A stretch of DNA of 64,000 nt from Streptomyces lomondensis (GTDB lineage Bacteria > Actinomycetota > Actinomycetes > Streptomycetales > Streptomycetaceae), in NCBI RefSeq assembly GCF_014651035.1, contig NZ_BMWC01000002.1, positions 496,001-560,000 of the forward strand, in the 5' to 3' direction. Numbering within the stretch: the stretch's first letter is position 1; the number at the start of each line of letters is the position of its first letter. Made by a program: the position numbers and the translations under genes. The notes beneath the pieces were generated by a model. It did no database searches and was not told where the DNA came from. It saw only the letters and a program-made list of their open reading frames with translations. Below, piece after piece: positions 35,421-44,211 of this stretch.

Positions 35421-37001
35421 TCACTCCCACTCGATGGTCCCCGGCGGCTTGGAGGTCACGTCGAGGACGACGCGGTTGACGTCCTTGACCTCGTTCGTGA
35501 TCCGCGTGGAGATCCGGGCGAGGACCTCGTACGGCAGGCGGGACCAGTCGGCCGTCATGGCGTCCTCGGAGGAGACCGGGCGCAGGACGATGGGGTGGCC
35601 GTAGGTGCGGCCGTCGCCCTGGACGCCGACCGACCGGACGTCCGCGAGCAGGACCACGGGGCACTGCCAGATGTCCCGGTCGAGGCCGGCCGCCGTCAGC
35701 TCCTCGCGGGCGATGGCGTCGGCCTCGCGCAGCAGGTCCAAGCGCTCCTTGGTGACCTCGCCGACGATCCGGATGCCGAGGCCGGGGCCGGGGAACGGCT
35801 GGCGCTGGACGATCTCCTCCGGCAGGCCGAGCTCCTGGCCGACCATGCGGACCTCGTCCTTGAAGAGCTTGCGCAGCGGCTCGATCAGCTTGAACTCGAG
35901 GTCCTCGGGGAGGCCGCCCACGTTGTGGTGGGACTTGATGTTGGCGGTGCCGGTGCCGCCGCCGGACTCGACCACGTCCGGGTAGAGCGTGCCCTGGACG
36001 AGGAACTCCACCGCCGGGCCCTGATCGGCGATGATCTCGGCCTGGGCCTGCTCGAAGACGCGGATGAACTCGCGGCCGATGATCTTCCGCTTCTCCTCGG
36101 GGTCGGAGACCCCGGCCAGCGCCTTGAGGAACCGCTCCTCGGCGTCCACGACCTTCAGCTGCACGCCGGTCGCGGCCACGAAGTCCTTCTCGACCTGCTC
36201 GGTCTCGCCCTTGCGCATCAGACCGTGGTCGACGTACACGCAGGTCAGCTGGGACCCGATGGCCTTCTGGACGAGGGCGGCGGCCACGGCGGAGTCCACG
36301 CCGCCGGACAGGCCGCAGATGGCGCGCCTGTCGCCGACCTGCTCGCGGATGGCGGCGACCTGCTCCTCGATCACGTTGCCCGTGGTCCAGGACGGGGTCA
36401 GGCCCGCGCCCCGGTAGAGGAAGTGCTCCAGCACCTGCTGCCCGTGCGTGGAGTGCATCACCTCGGGGTGGTACTGGACGCCGTAGAGCTTCTTCTCGTC
36501 GTTCTCGAAGGCGGCGACCGGGACGACGTCCGTGGAGGCCGTGACGGAGAAGCCCTCGGGGGCGGCGGAGCAGGCGTCGCCGTGGGACATCCAGACGGCC
36601 TGCTCGGCGGGGGTGCCCTCGAAGAGGGTGGAGGACGCCTTGGAGACGTGCAGGTCGGTGCGGCCGTACTCGCGGGCGCCGGTGTTGTCGACGGTGCCGC
36701 CGAGGGTCTGCGCCATCAGCTGGAAGCCGTAGCACATGCCGAAGACGGGGACGCCGGCCTCGAAGAGCGCGCGGTCCAGGCGGGGCGCGCCCTCCTCGTA
36801 GACCGACGAGGGGCCGCCGGAGAGGATGATCGCCGCGGGGTTCCTGGCGAGGATCTCCTCGACCGGCATGGTGCTCGGCACGATCTCGCTGTAGACCCGC
36901 GCCTCGCGGACGCGACGGGCGATGAGCTGGGCGTACTGCGCGCCGAAGTCGACGACCAGGACGGTGTCGGCGGCGTTGGCAGCGGGAGTCGCTGATGACA
37001 C
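35421..37001 (-). CDS. guaA: GMP synthase (glutamine-hydrolysing)
   Basis: A 526-residue enzyme converting XMP to GMP with ATP and glutamine in the cytoplasm. The class I glutamine amidotransferase domain comes first (GMCYGFQ with the nucleophilic Cys; His/Glu triad in YHPEVMHS). The ATP-pyrophosphatase domain follows with the P-loop SGGVDSAV, and the C-terminal dimerisation domain contains [13 protein letters not shown] at 37001 follows GGAAGG and gives the usual Streptomyces length. The other guanine-branch genes, guaB and guaB3, lie ~25 kb away in this window. Confidence 0.96.
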   Translation of the reverse strand: MSSATPAANAADTVLVVDFGAQYAQLIARRVREARVYSEIVPSTMPVEEILARNPAAIILSGGPSSVYEEGAPRLDRALFEAGVPVFGMCYGFQLMAQTLGGTVDNTGAREYGRTDLHVSKASSTLFEGTPAEQAVWMSHGDACSAAPEGFSVTASTDVVPVAAFENDEKKLYGVQYHPEVMHSTHGQQVLEHFLYRGAGLTPSWTTGNVIEEQVAAIREQVGDRRAICGLSGGVDSAVAAALVQKAIGSQLTCVYVDHGLMRKGETEQVEKDFVAATGVQLKVVDAEERFLKALAGVSDPEEKRKIIGREFIRVFEQAQAEIIADQGPAVEFLVQGTLYPDVVESGGGTGTANIKSHHNVGGLPEDLEFKLIEPLRKLFKDEVRMVGQELGLPEEIVQRQPFPGPGLGIRIVGEVTKERLDLLREADAIAREELTAAGLDRDIWQCPVVLLADVRSVGVQGDGRTYGHPIVLRPVSSEDAMTADWSRLPYEVLARISTRITNEVKDVNRVVLDVTSKPPGTIEWE

Positions 37002-37112
37002 GGGGTGCCTTCCGGCGGTGGGGCGGGGGTCTTGTGCCACCCGATTCTACCGGGGGCGGCCGGGCACCTTCCGGGCGCCGGGCAGCCGCCCCGTCTCAGG
37101 ATGCGAACCGGC

Positions 37113-37141
37113 TTGGACGTCTCTGGCGTGCGGTGCATACT
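37113..37141 (+). promoter_or_regulatory. Promoter of the chorismate-mutase leader
   Basis: TTGGAC (37113-37118) and CATACT (37136-37141) are separated by 17 bp, a good sigma-70/HrdB-type match. The start site predicted seven bases downstream coincides with the A of the leader ATG at 37149, so the leader message is leaderless. Confidence 0.65.
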
Positions 37142-37148
37142 TGCCCCC

Positions 37149-37220
37149 ATGTTCAAGCACCAGACGTTCGTCTTTACCTATGGCATCCGGCCCACCGGAC
37201 GCCATGGTCGTGCTGCTTGA
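37149..37220 (+). CDS. Putative Phe/Tyr-rich attenuator leader peptide
   Basis: A 23-codon ORF, MFKHQTFVFTYG..., directly at the predicted transcription start. Three Phe (codons 2, 7, 9) and one Tyr (codon 11) fall in the first eleven codons. A stem-loop (37181-37204) overlaps its 3' half and a strong terminator-like hairpin follows at 37241-37275. The downstream gene is chorismate mutase, the committed step to Phe and Tyr, so ribosome stalling at Phe/Tyr codons is a natural signal. Leaderless leader peptides are typical of Streptomyces attenuators. The assignment is inference from this arrangement. Confidence 0.6.
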   Translation: MFKHQTFVFTYGIRPTGRHGRAA

Positions 37221-37240
37221 GCAACTGACAAGCGACTTCC

Positions 37241-37275
37241 CAGGCGCCCCGGGCCGACAAGGCCCGGGGCGTCTG
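37241..37275 (+). terminator. Attenuator/terminator hairpin before chorismate mutase
   Basis: A 15-bp stem (CAGGCGCCCCGGGCC with GGCCCGGGGCGTCTG, one G-U pair) around GACAA. No T-run follows, as usual in this genus. CGGCCC at 37188-37193 could pair with GGGCCG at 37251-37256 as an antiterminator. Confidence 0.65.
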
Positions 37276-37331
37276 CCGTCGTCGGGGCCTTGCCGGACCG
37301 GGGCACCCCTTGACGACGAGGAGCCCCTCTC

Positions 37332-37613
37332 ATGACCGCCACCGACGTGACCGGCGCCCGTACCCCCGAGGCCGCCGATGTGATCACCGGAGCCCGCGAG
37401 CGGATCGACGCGCTCGACGACCGGATCATCGGCCTGATCCAGGAACGGGCGGCCGTCTCGGCCGTCATCCAGGAGGCGCGGATCGGCTCCGGCGGCCGGC
37501 GCGTGAACCTCTCCCGCGAGATGGAGGTCCTCGCCCACTACCGGGAGGCCCTGGGCAAGCCGGGCACGACTCTCGCGATGACCCTGCTGGAGCTGTGCCG
37601 CGGCAAGATCTGA
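37332..37613 (+). CDS. Chorismate mutase (AroQ type)
   Basis: A 93-residue monofunctional AroQ-fold chorismate mutase. The three-helix pattern shows ARERIDALDDRIIGLIQERAA (N-terminal Arg and the LD-x-x-I helix), then RVNLSREMEVLAHYR and a C-terminal helix. It converts chorismate to prephenate for Phe and Tyr synthesis. No prephenate dehydratase or dehydrogenase domain is fused. The upstream leader peptide and hairpin suggest attenuation by charged tRNA-Phe/Tyr. Confidence 0.92.
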   Translation: MTATDVTGARTPEAADVITGARERIDALDDRIIGLIQERAAVSAVIQEARIGSGGRRVNLSREMEVLAHYREALGKPGTTLAMTLLELCRGKI

Positions 37614-37842
37614 ACCCCCATGCGCGGGACACACGTGCGCACCCCCCTCACCCGTACGGCGCGTGACCGTCTTCCGCGCCGCCTCGTTGGTCCCGGTGTC
37701 CGTGCCAGCCAGGGGCGGGCCCGAGAGAACCACGCGTGGCTCACTGGAGCGATGAGACGTGCGGATCGTGCCGTGCGTCGTGGGACCTCGCTCCAGGGAA
37801 GTGACCGGACGGCAGGGGACAGCAGCCCGGTCACCAAGAGAA

Positions 37843-37874
37843 CGGCCGGCCCCGGGGACGCCCGGGGCCGGCCG
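37843..37874. terminator. GC hairpin, probable terminator
   Basis: CGGCCGGCCCCGGG and CCCGGGGCCGGCCG form a 14-bp stem around a 4-base loop, about 230 bp downstream of chorismate mutase. Confidence 0.55.
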
Positions 37875-38069
37875 GCGGACCTTGCAAAAATGCACAAGGC
37901 TGGGTCAAACGGTTGCGGGCGCCGCGTTCATCCAGCACGATGCGTACACAGCCCAAGTCCCTCGGCGGACACCCGCATTGTCCGACTGCCAGAGGTAGAG
38001 ACCAGCGGCGCAACCCCCCGGCGCCGCTTCCCGGCACCGGCGCTGCCCTGACGTCGGTGCTGACGAGAA

Positions 38070-38104
38070 GAAGGGCCCCGCGGCTCCACCCCGCGGGGCC
38101 CTTC
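38070..38104. terminator. Terminator hairpin of the leftward membrane protein gene
   Basis: AAGGGCCCCGCGG and CCGCGGGGCCCTT form a 13-bp stem around a short loop, just past the stop codon at 38112 of the leftward gene. Confidence 0.75.
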
Positions 38105-38111
38105 GCTCTGC

Positions 38112-39254
38112 TCAGGTGCGGGTCACCGTGCCGCAGTCCTCCCGGTCGCCGTCGTCGATGTCCTTGCTCCGGTCGTACGGGTCCGTCGCCGGGCCGCTCG
38201 GGGCCGCGCCCGTGGGGCTGCTCGACGAGAACTCCGGGTGCAGGTAGCCGTCGTAGACGAAGCAGGAGGAGTTGCCGATCTCCTGGTCGTACTCCAGCAG
38301 GAGCAGGCGGCCCGGAGTGACCTGGTACCGGGCGGGGTCGGCGAGTTCGACCTCGACGACGCGGCGCACGATGGTGCGGGTGACCTCGGTGGGGCCGTCC
38401 GCCCGTACGACGGGGTAGACGAACGTGTAGTCGGCGCGCACCGCCACGCCCCCGTGCGTTCCCTTCTGGAACGTCATGCGCCCGCGCGTCTTGATCACGT
38501 CGCCGACGGGCCGCACCTCGTCGGGGTCGAAGCGGCTGAACAGGGTCAGCGGGTCGTACTTCGGGCTCGGTGAGCGCAGGGCGGTGTCGAGGTGGTCGAG
38601 GACGTCCGGCTGCTTGGGGTCGAGCACGGAGAGCGCGGCCCCGGGGCGTCCGCCACGCACCGCCGCGGGGTCGAGATTGGCGCCGACCAGCAGCTTCTTC
38701 GTCAGCTTCAGGGCCTGTTCGACGCGGTCCTTGGAGACCGGGCCGACGGCCTTCGCCTCGGGCAGGACGATGCCCGCCTCGCCGTCGGCCCAGCGCAGGG
38801 CCGGGGAACCCGCGAACGGCTCGTCCAGGGTGGGGATTTCGGGGTCCGACGCCCCGGGCGGGGCGGTGGGTGCCGTGGTCTCGGCGGGCAGGGGCGAGGC
38901 CTCGGCGGCCTGGGATCCCCCGGTACCGAAGGGGTCGCCGGGCAGCACCGACGGTTTCAGGGCCACCACCGCCACGGCTACGGCAGCGGTCACACCCAGC
39001 ACCGTCCACAGCTTGCGGCGCCGGGCCGCCCGGCCGTTCATCTCCTGCCATACCGGCCCGGTTCGCCACCCTGGAGGCAACTCGCCCCGCTCCTCCTGCC
39101 GGCGCAGCCGCTCGGTCACCATCCGCGCTCGCGCGGACGGCTCCTTCGGGGCGGAGGAACGGATGTCCCGCTCGCTGTCGCGGGTGAACTGCTCCCAGAC
39201 GTCGTCGGGGAGCTGCGAGGCCGACGGCTGGTCGTCGGACGGCTTTTCAGACAC
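38112..39254 (-). CDS. Single-pass membrane protein of unknown function
   Basis: A 380-residue protein. A cytoplasmic N-terminal ~85 residues include QLPDDVWEQFTRDSERDIR and GWRTGPVWQEMNGR, followed by one membrane helix (KLWTVLGVTAAVAVAVVAL). A large extracytoplasmic domain follows (DPEIPTLDEPFAGSPALRWADGE in spirit). This layout recurs in Streptomyces with no known function. GTG at 39254 was chosen; longer in-frame starts lie in the divergent promoter region. A terminator follows the stop codon. Confidence 0.75.
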   Translation of the reverse strand: MSEKPSDDQPSASQLPDDVWEQFTRDSERDIRSSAPKEPSARARMVTERLRRQEERGELPPGWRTGPVWQEMNGRAARRRKLWTVLGVTAAVAVAVVALKPSVLPGDPFGTGGSQAAEASPLPAETTAPTAPPGASDPEIPTLDEPFAGSPALRWADGEAGIVLPEAKAVGPVSKDRVEQALKLTKKLLVGANLDPAAVRGGRPGAALSVLDPKQPDVLDHLDTALRSPSPKYDPLTLFSRFDPDEVRPVGDVIKTRGRMTFQKGTHGGVAVRADYTFVYPVVRADGPTEVTRTIVRRVVEVELADPARYQVTPGRLLLLEYDQEIGNSSCFVYDGYLHPEFSSSSPTGAAPSGPATDPYDRSKDIDDGDREDCGTVTRT

Positions 39255-39328
39255 GAGGTCAAGATCTAAGCGGATGGTAAGCGCCTTCACAAGAAGGTCG
39301 TGGGTGTGACTCAGCCCACATAAGAATT

Positions 39329-39356
39329 CTGTGAATGCCAGCGCAACCATTCACAG
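39329..39356. promoter_or_regulatory. Inverted repeat, possible operator
   Basis: CTGTGAATG and CATTCACAG form 9-bp arms separated by 10 bp, in the divergent region upstream of the LAETG-anchored protein and the leftward membrane protein. The spacing suits a dimeric regulator. Its identity is unknown. Confidence 0.5.
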
Positions 39357-39468
39357 GTTTCACGGATCAAACCTCGCGAACCAAGGGCCACACCCGCGCC
39401 CCACACGCGGAGGCCTCCCCCAACGTTCGTACCGCACCCCGCGGTACGCCGGACTCTCCGAGGTCTTC

Positions 39469-40452
39469 ATGAAGCTTCGCCGCGCCATGGCAGCAGCGGC
39501 CGCCACGGCGGTCATAGCCCCGGTCGCACTGCTCGCGGCACCGGCCGCGTACGCGACCGACGAAACGACGCCCACGCCCAGCGCTTCCGTGAGCGAGACC
39601 GCTCCCGAGACGTCGCCCTCGCCGTCGGCGACCGAGTCCACGCCCGCCGAGACGTCGCCGACCCCGAGCGCGTCCGTGAGCGAGTCCGCTCCAGAGACCT
39701 CGAGCTCGCCCAGCACGTCCGCGAGCCCGTCGACGCCGGCGCCGACCACGTCCGAGCCCGAGGAGTCCGAGGCCCCGGACCCCGAGCCGTCGGTGTGCGA
39801 GGACACCAAGGTCGACGTCAGCATCACCGGCCTGCCCGGCAAGATCGCGGCGGGCAGCGGCTGGCACAAGTTCTCGCTGAACGTGGTCAACAACTCCGAC
39901 TCCACGCTGAACGACCTCGACTTCTTCGCCGGGGCCTCCCCCGACAAGAACGGCGAGGAGCTGTTCTCCAGCAAGCAGGTCCAGCTCCAGGCCTGGGACC
40001 CCCAGGACAAGATCTGGGTCGACCTCAACGAGGGCGGCTACGCGGTCGGTTACGTCGGCTACACCGACGAGCTGCAGCCCGAGTACCAGGTCAACATCCC
40101 GCTGCGCCTGAACGTCAAGCCGTCCGCCCCGGTCGGCGCCGGCTTCTCGCTCGGCGCGACGATCTACGGCGACAGCGACGGCGAGTGCGTCGGCTTCGGT
40201 GACGTCTCGTACAAGTTCCAGATCGTCGCCGCCGGTACGGACACCGACGGCACCAAGCCGCAGGAAGGCGGCAAGGCGCCCGTCACCGACGAGAAGCCCA
40301 GCGGCAACACGCCGGAGGTCACCGGCAGCCTCGCCGAGACCGGCTCCAGCTCCGCCCTGCCGATGATCAGCCTCGTCGGCGGTGCCGCGGTCGTCGCCGG
40401 TGCCGGCGCGATGTTCGTGGTCCGTCGCCGCAAGGCCGGCGCGGAGGCGTAA
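39469..40452 (+). CDS. Sortase-anchored (LAETG) cell-wall surface protein
   Basis: A 327-residue secreted protein. The signal peptide (residues 1-30, ending AYA) precedes a Ser/Thr/Pro/Glu-rich repetitive stalk (~31-107). A conserved beta-rich domain (~108-255) contains two Cys (C110 and C241) that could form a disulfide. The C-terminal sorting signal is LAETG (288-292), a hydrophobic helix and an RRRK tail, the pattern of class E sortase substrates in Streptomyces. ATG at 39469 begins the signal peptide (MKLRRA). It is likely displayed on the wall or on aerial structures. The function is unknown. Confidence 0.88.
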   Translation: MKLRRAMAAAAATAVIAPVALLAAPAAYATDETTPTPSASVSETAPETSPSPSATESTPAETSPTPSASVSESAPETSSSPSTSASPSTPAPTTSEPEESEAPDPEPSVCEDTKVDVSITGLPGKIAAGSGWHKFSLNVVNNSDSTLNDLDFFAGASPDKNGEELFSSKQVQLQAWDPQDKIWVDLNEGGYAVGYVGYTDELQPEYQVNIPLRLNVKPSAPVGAGFSLGATIYGDSDGECVGFGDVSYKFQIVAAGTDTDGTKPQEGGKAPVTDEKPSGNTPEVTGSLAETGSSSALPMISLVGGAAVVAGAGAMFVVRRRKAGAEA

Positions 40453-40481
40453 GACGCAGCGCCCCGTAAGGGGCAACGCCA

Positions 40482-40531
40482 AGCAGAAGAGGGACCTGCG
40501 CTCGGAGGGGGGCGCAGGTCCCTCTTCTGCT
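40482..40531. terminator. Strong bidirectional terminator
   Basis: A 20-bp perfect stem begins AGCAGAAGAGGGACC and ends GGTCCCTCTTCTGCT. It lies between the convergent surface-protein and oxidoreductase genes. Confidence 0.9.
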
Positions 40532-40543
40532 GTCCGCTGCCGG

Positions 40544-42331
40544 TCAGTTCTCCGGCGGCACCGCAGGCATGCCCAGGAACGGCAGCCGCAGCGCGCCGAA
40601 CGCCTCCGCCGGGACCGCCGGGGACTTCGGCTCGACCGGCTGGAGCCGCTGGTAGGCCGCGCCCTGCTGCGGCCGGGGGTCGGGCTCGCCCTTGTTGGGC
40701 CAGAACGACATGGCCCGCTCGGCCTGGGCGGTGATGGTCAGGGACGGGTTGACGCCCAGGTTGGCGGAGACCGCGGCGCCGTCGACGACCGAGATGCCGG
40801 GGTGGCCGTAGAGGCGGTGGTACGGGTCGATCACGCCGGTCTCGCGGGAGGCGCCGATCGGGCAGCCGCCGAGGAAGTGGGCCGTGAGCGGGGTGCCCAT
40901 GAGTTCACCGATGTTCGAGCCCGCGAAGCCGTTGATCTCGGCGGCCAGCGCCGACGCGCCCTCCGTGGCGGCCTTGATCTGCTTGGGGTTCGGGGCGCCG
41001 TGGCCCTGGCGGGCGGTGAGCAGGCCGCGGCCGGCGCCCGACGGTTTCAGGTACGTCGTCAGGGAGTTGTCCAGCGACTGCATCACCAGGCCGATGATGG
41101 TCCGCTCCGACCAGCGCCGGTTGGACAGGGAGCGCAGCACCAGCAGGGGGTGCTTGGCCGCGTGGGCGAGGAAGCCCAGGACCCGTGAGGTGCCCGAGTT
41201 CCGCCCGGCGTAGGGCACCTGGAGGATGGACAGGCTGCCCATCGAGTTGGATCCCTTGCCGTAGCGGACCGGCTCGATGTGGGTGCTGGCGTCGGGGTGG
41301 ATCGAGGACGTGATGGCCACGCCCCGGGTGAAGTCGACCCTGGGCGCGCCGTGTGCCTTGCGGTAGCGCCGGTCGTCGGTCTGGGCGCCGACCAGGGCCT
41401 CGGAGTTGGTGCGGGTCAGCTCGCCCAGCCGGTCCGAGATGTACGGCAGTTGCCCGCCGGCCTTCATGCGGTGCAGGAGGGTCTGCGTGCCGTAGGTGCC
41501 GGCGGCGAGGACGACCCGGCGGGCCGTGTAGGTGCGGCCCTTGGCCTTGCGGCGGTCGTCGGTGGGCAGGGTGGCGACCGCGTATCCGCCGCGTGAGTCG
41601 TCGGTGACCGAGACGACCGTCGTCAGGGGGTGGACGACCGCGCCGGCCTTCTCCGCGAGGTACAGGTAGTTCTCGTTGAGGGTGTTCTTCGCGCCGTGGC
41701 GGCAGCCGGTCATGCACTCGCCGCACTCCGCGCAGGCCCTGCGGGCCGGTCCCGCCCCGCCGAAGTACGGGTCGGGCACCTCCTGGCCCGGCTTGGCCTT
41801 CACCGTGCCGTCGGCGTCCTCGCCGTCGCCGAAGAAGACGCCGACGGGGGCGAGGTGGAAGGAGTCGCCGCAGCCCATCCGCTCCGCGGCGGCCTTCAGG
41901 TGGACGTCGGACGGGGTCATGGTCGGGTTGAGCCGTACGCCGAGCATGCGGCGGGCCTGGTCGTAGTACGGCTTCAGCTCCTCCTGCCAGTCCGTGATGT
42001 CACGCCACTGCGGGTCCTCGAAGAACGGTTTCGGCGGGACGTAGAGGGTGTTGGCGTAGTTGAGGGAGCCGCCGCCGACGCCCGCGCCGGCCAGGACCAT
42101 GACGTTGCCCAGCAGGTGGATGCGCTGGATGCCGTACATGCCGAGTTTCGGGGCCCAGAGGTAGTTCTTGAGGTCCCAGGAGTTCTTGGGGAGGGTTTCG
42201 CGGGTGAAGCGGCGGCCGGCCTCCAGGACGCCTACGCGGTAGCCCTTCTCCGTGAGGCGCAGGGCGGTCACGGAGCCGCCGAAGCCGGAACCTACGACGA
42301 TGACGTCGTAGTCGTATGCGTCCTGAGGCAC
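40544..42331 (-). CDS. GMC-family oxidoreductase, cholesterol-oxidase (ChoD)-like
   Basis: A 595-residue flavoprotein. The FAD-binding VIVVGSGFGGSVTALRL is near residues 10-26. A Cys cluster CAECGECMTGCRHGAKN (CxxCxxCxxxC) follows in the middle, and the C-terminal GMC motifs are HFLGGCPIGA and the active-site region NPSLTITAQAERA. The Cys cluster is characteristic of mycobacterial ChoD-like proteins rather than secreted cholesterol oxidases, and no signal peptide is present. The physiological substrate is uncertain. GTG at 42331 follows GAGGAG. The aldehyde dehydrogenase gene lies upstream on the same strand with a dispersed repeat between. Confidence 0.85.
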   Translation of the reverse strand: MPQDAYDYDVIVVGSGFGGSVTALRLTEKGYRVGVLEAGRRFTRETLPKNSWDLKNYLWAPKLGMYGIQRIHLLGNVMVLAGAGVGGGSLNYANTLYVPPKPFFEDPQWRDITDWQEELKPYYDQARRMLGVRLNPTMTPSDVHLKAAAERMGCGDSFHLAPVGVFFGDGEDADGTVKAKPGQEVPDPYFGGAGPARRACAECGECMTGCRHGAKNTLNENYLYLAEKAGAVVHPLTTVVSVTDDSRGGYAVATLPTDDRRKAKGRTYTARRVVLAAGTYGTQTLLHRMKAGGQLPYISDRLGELTRTNSEALVGAQTDDRRYRKAHGAPRVDFTRGVAITSSIHPDASTHIEPVRYGKGSNSMGSLSILQVPYAGRNSGTSRVLGFLAHAAKHPLLVLRSLSNRRWSERTIIGLVMQSLDNSLTTYLKPSGAGRGLLTARQGHGAPNPKQIKAATEGASALAAEINGFAGSNIGELMGTPLTAHFLGGCPIGASRETGVIDPYHRLYGHPGISVVDGAAVSANLGVNPSLTITAQAERAMSFWPNKGEPDPRPQQGAAYQRLQPVEPKSPAVPAEAFGALRLPFLGMPAVPPEN

Positions 42332-42349
42332 GTGTTCTCCTCGTTGAGT

Positions 42350-42424
42350 TTCGCGTGCGGGTCGTTGGTGGCTGGTCGCGCCCACGCGGCGGAGCCGCAT
42401 ATCGATACAGCCCCGCGCCCCTAG
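42350..42424 (-). repeat. Dispersed Streptomyces intergenic repeat
   Basis: Read on the minus strand the sequence runs AGGGGCGCGGGGCTGT, ATCGATATGCGGCTCCGCCG, then TGGGCGCGACCAGCCAC and GACCCGCACGCG. This GGGGCGCGGGG...GCGGCTCCGC...GCGCGACCAGCCAC pattern is a familiar multi-copy intergenic repeat in Streptomyces genomes (from general knowledge). It contains a small GCGG/CCGC hairpin. Confidence 0.7.
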
Positions 42425-42437
42425 AAAAGAAGGTCGG

Positions 42438-44075
42438 TCACCGGAACCTGAATGCCTTCATCAGGCGGAGACTCCTGGTCATGAACTGGGCGTACTTCTC
42501 GTCGTCCATGCCCAGGGAGGGGGCCATCGGGAGAACCCTCTGGTGGGCGATCGTCTGGGCCTCGGTGTACTTGAGGATGCCCTCGGAGCCGTGGCGGCGG
42601 CCGAGGCCGGAGTCCTTCATGCCGCCCATGGGCGACTGGACGCTGCCGTACGCGGGGGCGTAGCCCTCGTTGATGTTGACCGTGCCGGTGCGCAGGCGGG
42701 CCGCGACCTCCTGGCCGCGCCGGCCGTTCCTCGTCCAGACCGAGGAGTTCAGGCCGTACGCCGTGGCGTTGGCGCGCTCGATCACCTCGTCCTCGTTCGT
42801 GAAGCGGTAGACCGAGACGACCGGGCCGAAGGTCTCTTCCGCGCAGACGGACATGTCCGTGCCCACCCCGTCGAGGATCGTCGGCTCGAAGAAGTACGGG
42901 CCGATGTCCGGGCGCGCGACACCGCCCGCGACGACCTTCGCGCCCTTGGCGACGGCCTCCTCGACGTGCCGGGTGACGGTCTCCAGCTGGCGTTCGCCGA
43001 CCAGGGAGCCCATGTCGGCGCCGTACGCCAGGGACTTGCCGAGGCGCATGGCCTTGGTGCGGGCGGCGAAGCGCTCCAGGAAGGCGTCGGCTATCGACTC
43101 GTGGACGAAGAGCCGCTCGATGGAGATGCAGAGCTGGCCGGCGGAGGAGAAGCAGGCGCGGACGGCTCCGGCGGCGGCCTTCTCGATGTCGGCGTCCTCC
43201 AGTACCAGCATGGCGTTCTTGCCGCCGAGTTCGAGGGAGACGCCGACCAGCCGGGCGGCGGCGCCCTGGGCGACCTCGCGGCCGGTGCGGGTGGAGCCGG
43301 TGAAGGAGACGTAGTCGGCGTGCCGGACGACCTCGGGGCCGACGACCGGGCCGTCGCCGAGGACGACCTGGAAGACGTCGGCGGGCAGACCGGCCTCGAT
43401 GAGCAGGTCGCGGGCCCACAGGGCGGTCAGGCAGGTCTCGGTGTCGGGCTTCATGACGACCGCGTTGCCCGCGGCGAACGCGGGGAGCGCGTCGCCGACC
43501 GACAGCTCCAGGGGGTAGTTCCAGGGGGCGATCTGGCCGACCACGCCGCGCGGGTGGCGCAGTTCGCTGACCTTGGTGAGGGTCGGCATGGCGCCGGCGT
43601 GCCGCTTGGGCCGGAGGTAGGAGGGGGCCTTGCGGCCGTAGTGCCGGGCGGCGACCGCGACGGCCTGGACCTCCTCGTGGGCGTGCAGGCGGGCCTTGCC
43701 GGTCTCCAGCTGGATCAGGTCCAGCACCTCGGCCTGGCGCTCCAGCATCAGGTCGTGGAAGCGGAGCAGGACGGCGGCGCGCTGCCGCACCGGGGTCCGC
43801 GCCCACACGGCCTGGGCGGCGCGGGCCAGTTCGTAGGCCTTCGCCACGTCCTCGGGCGTGGACTCGGGGAGGTCGGCCAGCTTCTCACCGGTGAACGGCG
43901 TGTGGTTGGCGGTGCGACCGGAGCCGACCACGCCCTTGGTGAGCTGGGCGACCAGCTCGGGGGTGACCACGTCGGCGGCGGTGCGGGCGCCCTCCGGGGC
44001 GGGGGCGAGGGGGTTCGTGCCGGTCTGTGCCGTGCCGATCTCTGCCGTCTTCTCAGCGGCCTGCGCGTCCGTCAT
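42438..44075 (-). CDS. Succinate-semialdehyde dehydrogenase (NADP+-type)
   Basis: A 545-residue aldehyde dehydrogenase. The NAD(P)-binding segment is IAPWNYPLELSV. The catalytic Glu is in LELGGKNAM and the catalytic Cys in FSSAGQLCIS. The length and the C-terminal DSGLGRRHGSEGILKYTE motif match the succinic-semialdehyde dehydrogenase (GabD2-like) group of actinobacteria, which oxidises succinic semialdehyde to succinate in the GABA shunt. Substrate assignment rests on family resemblance. The ATG start is clear. Confidence 0.88.
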   Translation of the reverse strand: MTDAQAAEKTAEIGTAQTGTNPLAPAPEGARTAADVVTPELVAQLTKGVVGSGRTANHTPFTGEKLADLPESTPEDVAKAYELARAAQAVWARTPVRQRAAVLLRFHDLMLERQAEVLDLIQLETGKARLHAHEEVQAVAVAARHYGRKAPSYLRPKRHAGAMPTLTKVSELRHPRGVVGQIAPWNYPLELSVGDALPAFAAGNAVVMKPDTETCLTALWARDLLIEAGLPADVFQVVLGDGPVVGPEVVRHADYVSFTGSTRTGREVAQGAAARLVGVSLELGGKNAMLVLEDADIEKAAAGAVRACFSSAGQLCISIERLFVHESIADAFLERFAARTKAMRLGKSLAYGADMGSLVGERQLETVTRHVEEAVAKGAKVVAGGVARPDIGPYFFEPTILDGVGTDMSVCAEETFGPVVSVYRFTNEDEVIERANATAYGLNSSVWTRNGRRGQEVAARLRTGTVNINEGYAPAYGSVQSPMGGMKDSGLGRRHGSEGILKYTEAQTIAHQRVLPMAPSLGMDDEKYAQFMTRSLRLMKAFRFR

Positions 44076-44211
44076 GAGGCGCAGGGTATGCCGCGGCGGA
44101 GCCTTTGGGTACCCGTCGGTAATACGGCTTCACCGACTGCACACACGGCGCCAGTGGCTGCTGGCAACGAATGCGCTGATCAGGGCATCACGCGGCGACC
44201 CGTCGTGTGAT

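Larger units (their letters stand above)
37614..38111. other. Intergenic region between convergent genes
   Basis: A 498-bp gap containing two strong hairpins (37843-37874 and 38070-38104). The remaining sequence shows no convincing ORF by codon pattern. The stretch between the hairpins could hold a small RNA, but nothing specific is recognised. Confidence 0.5.

Noticed and set aside
37620..38051. ORFs on both strands downstream of chorismate mutase
   Set aside because: They cross strong hairpins and resemble no protein family.
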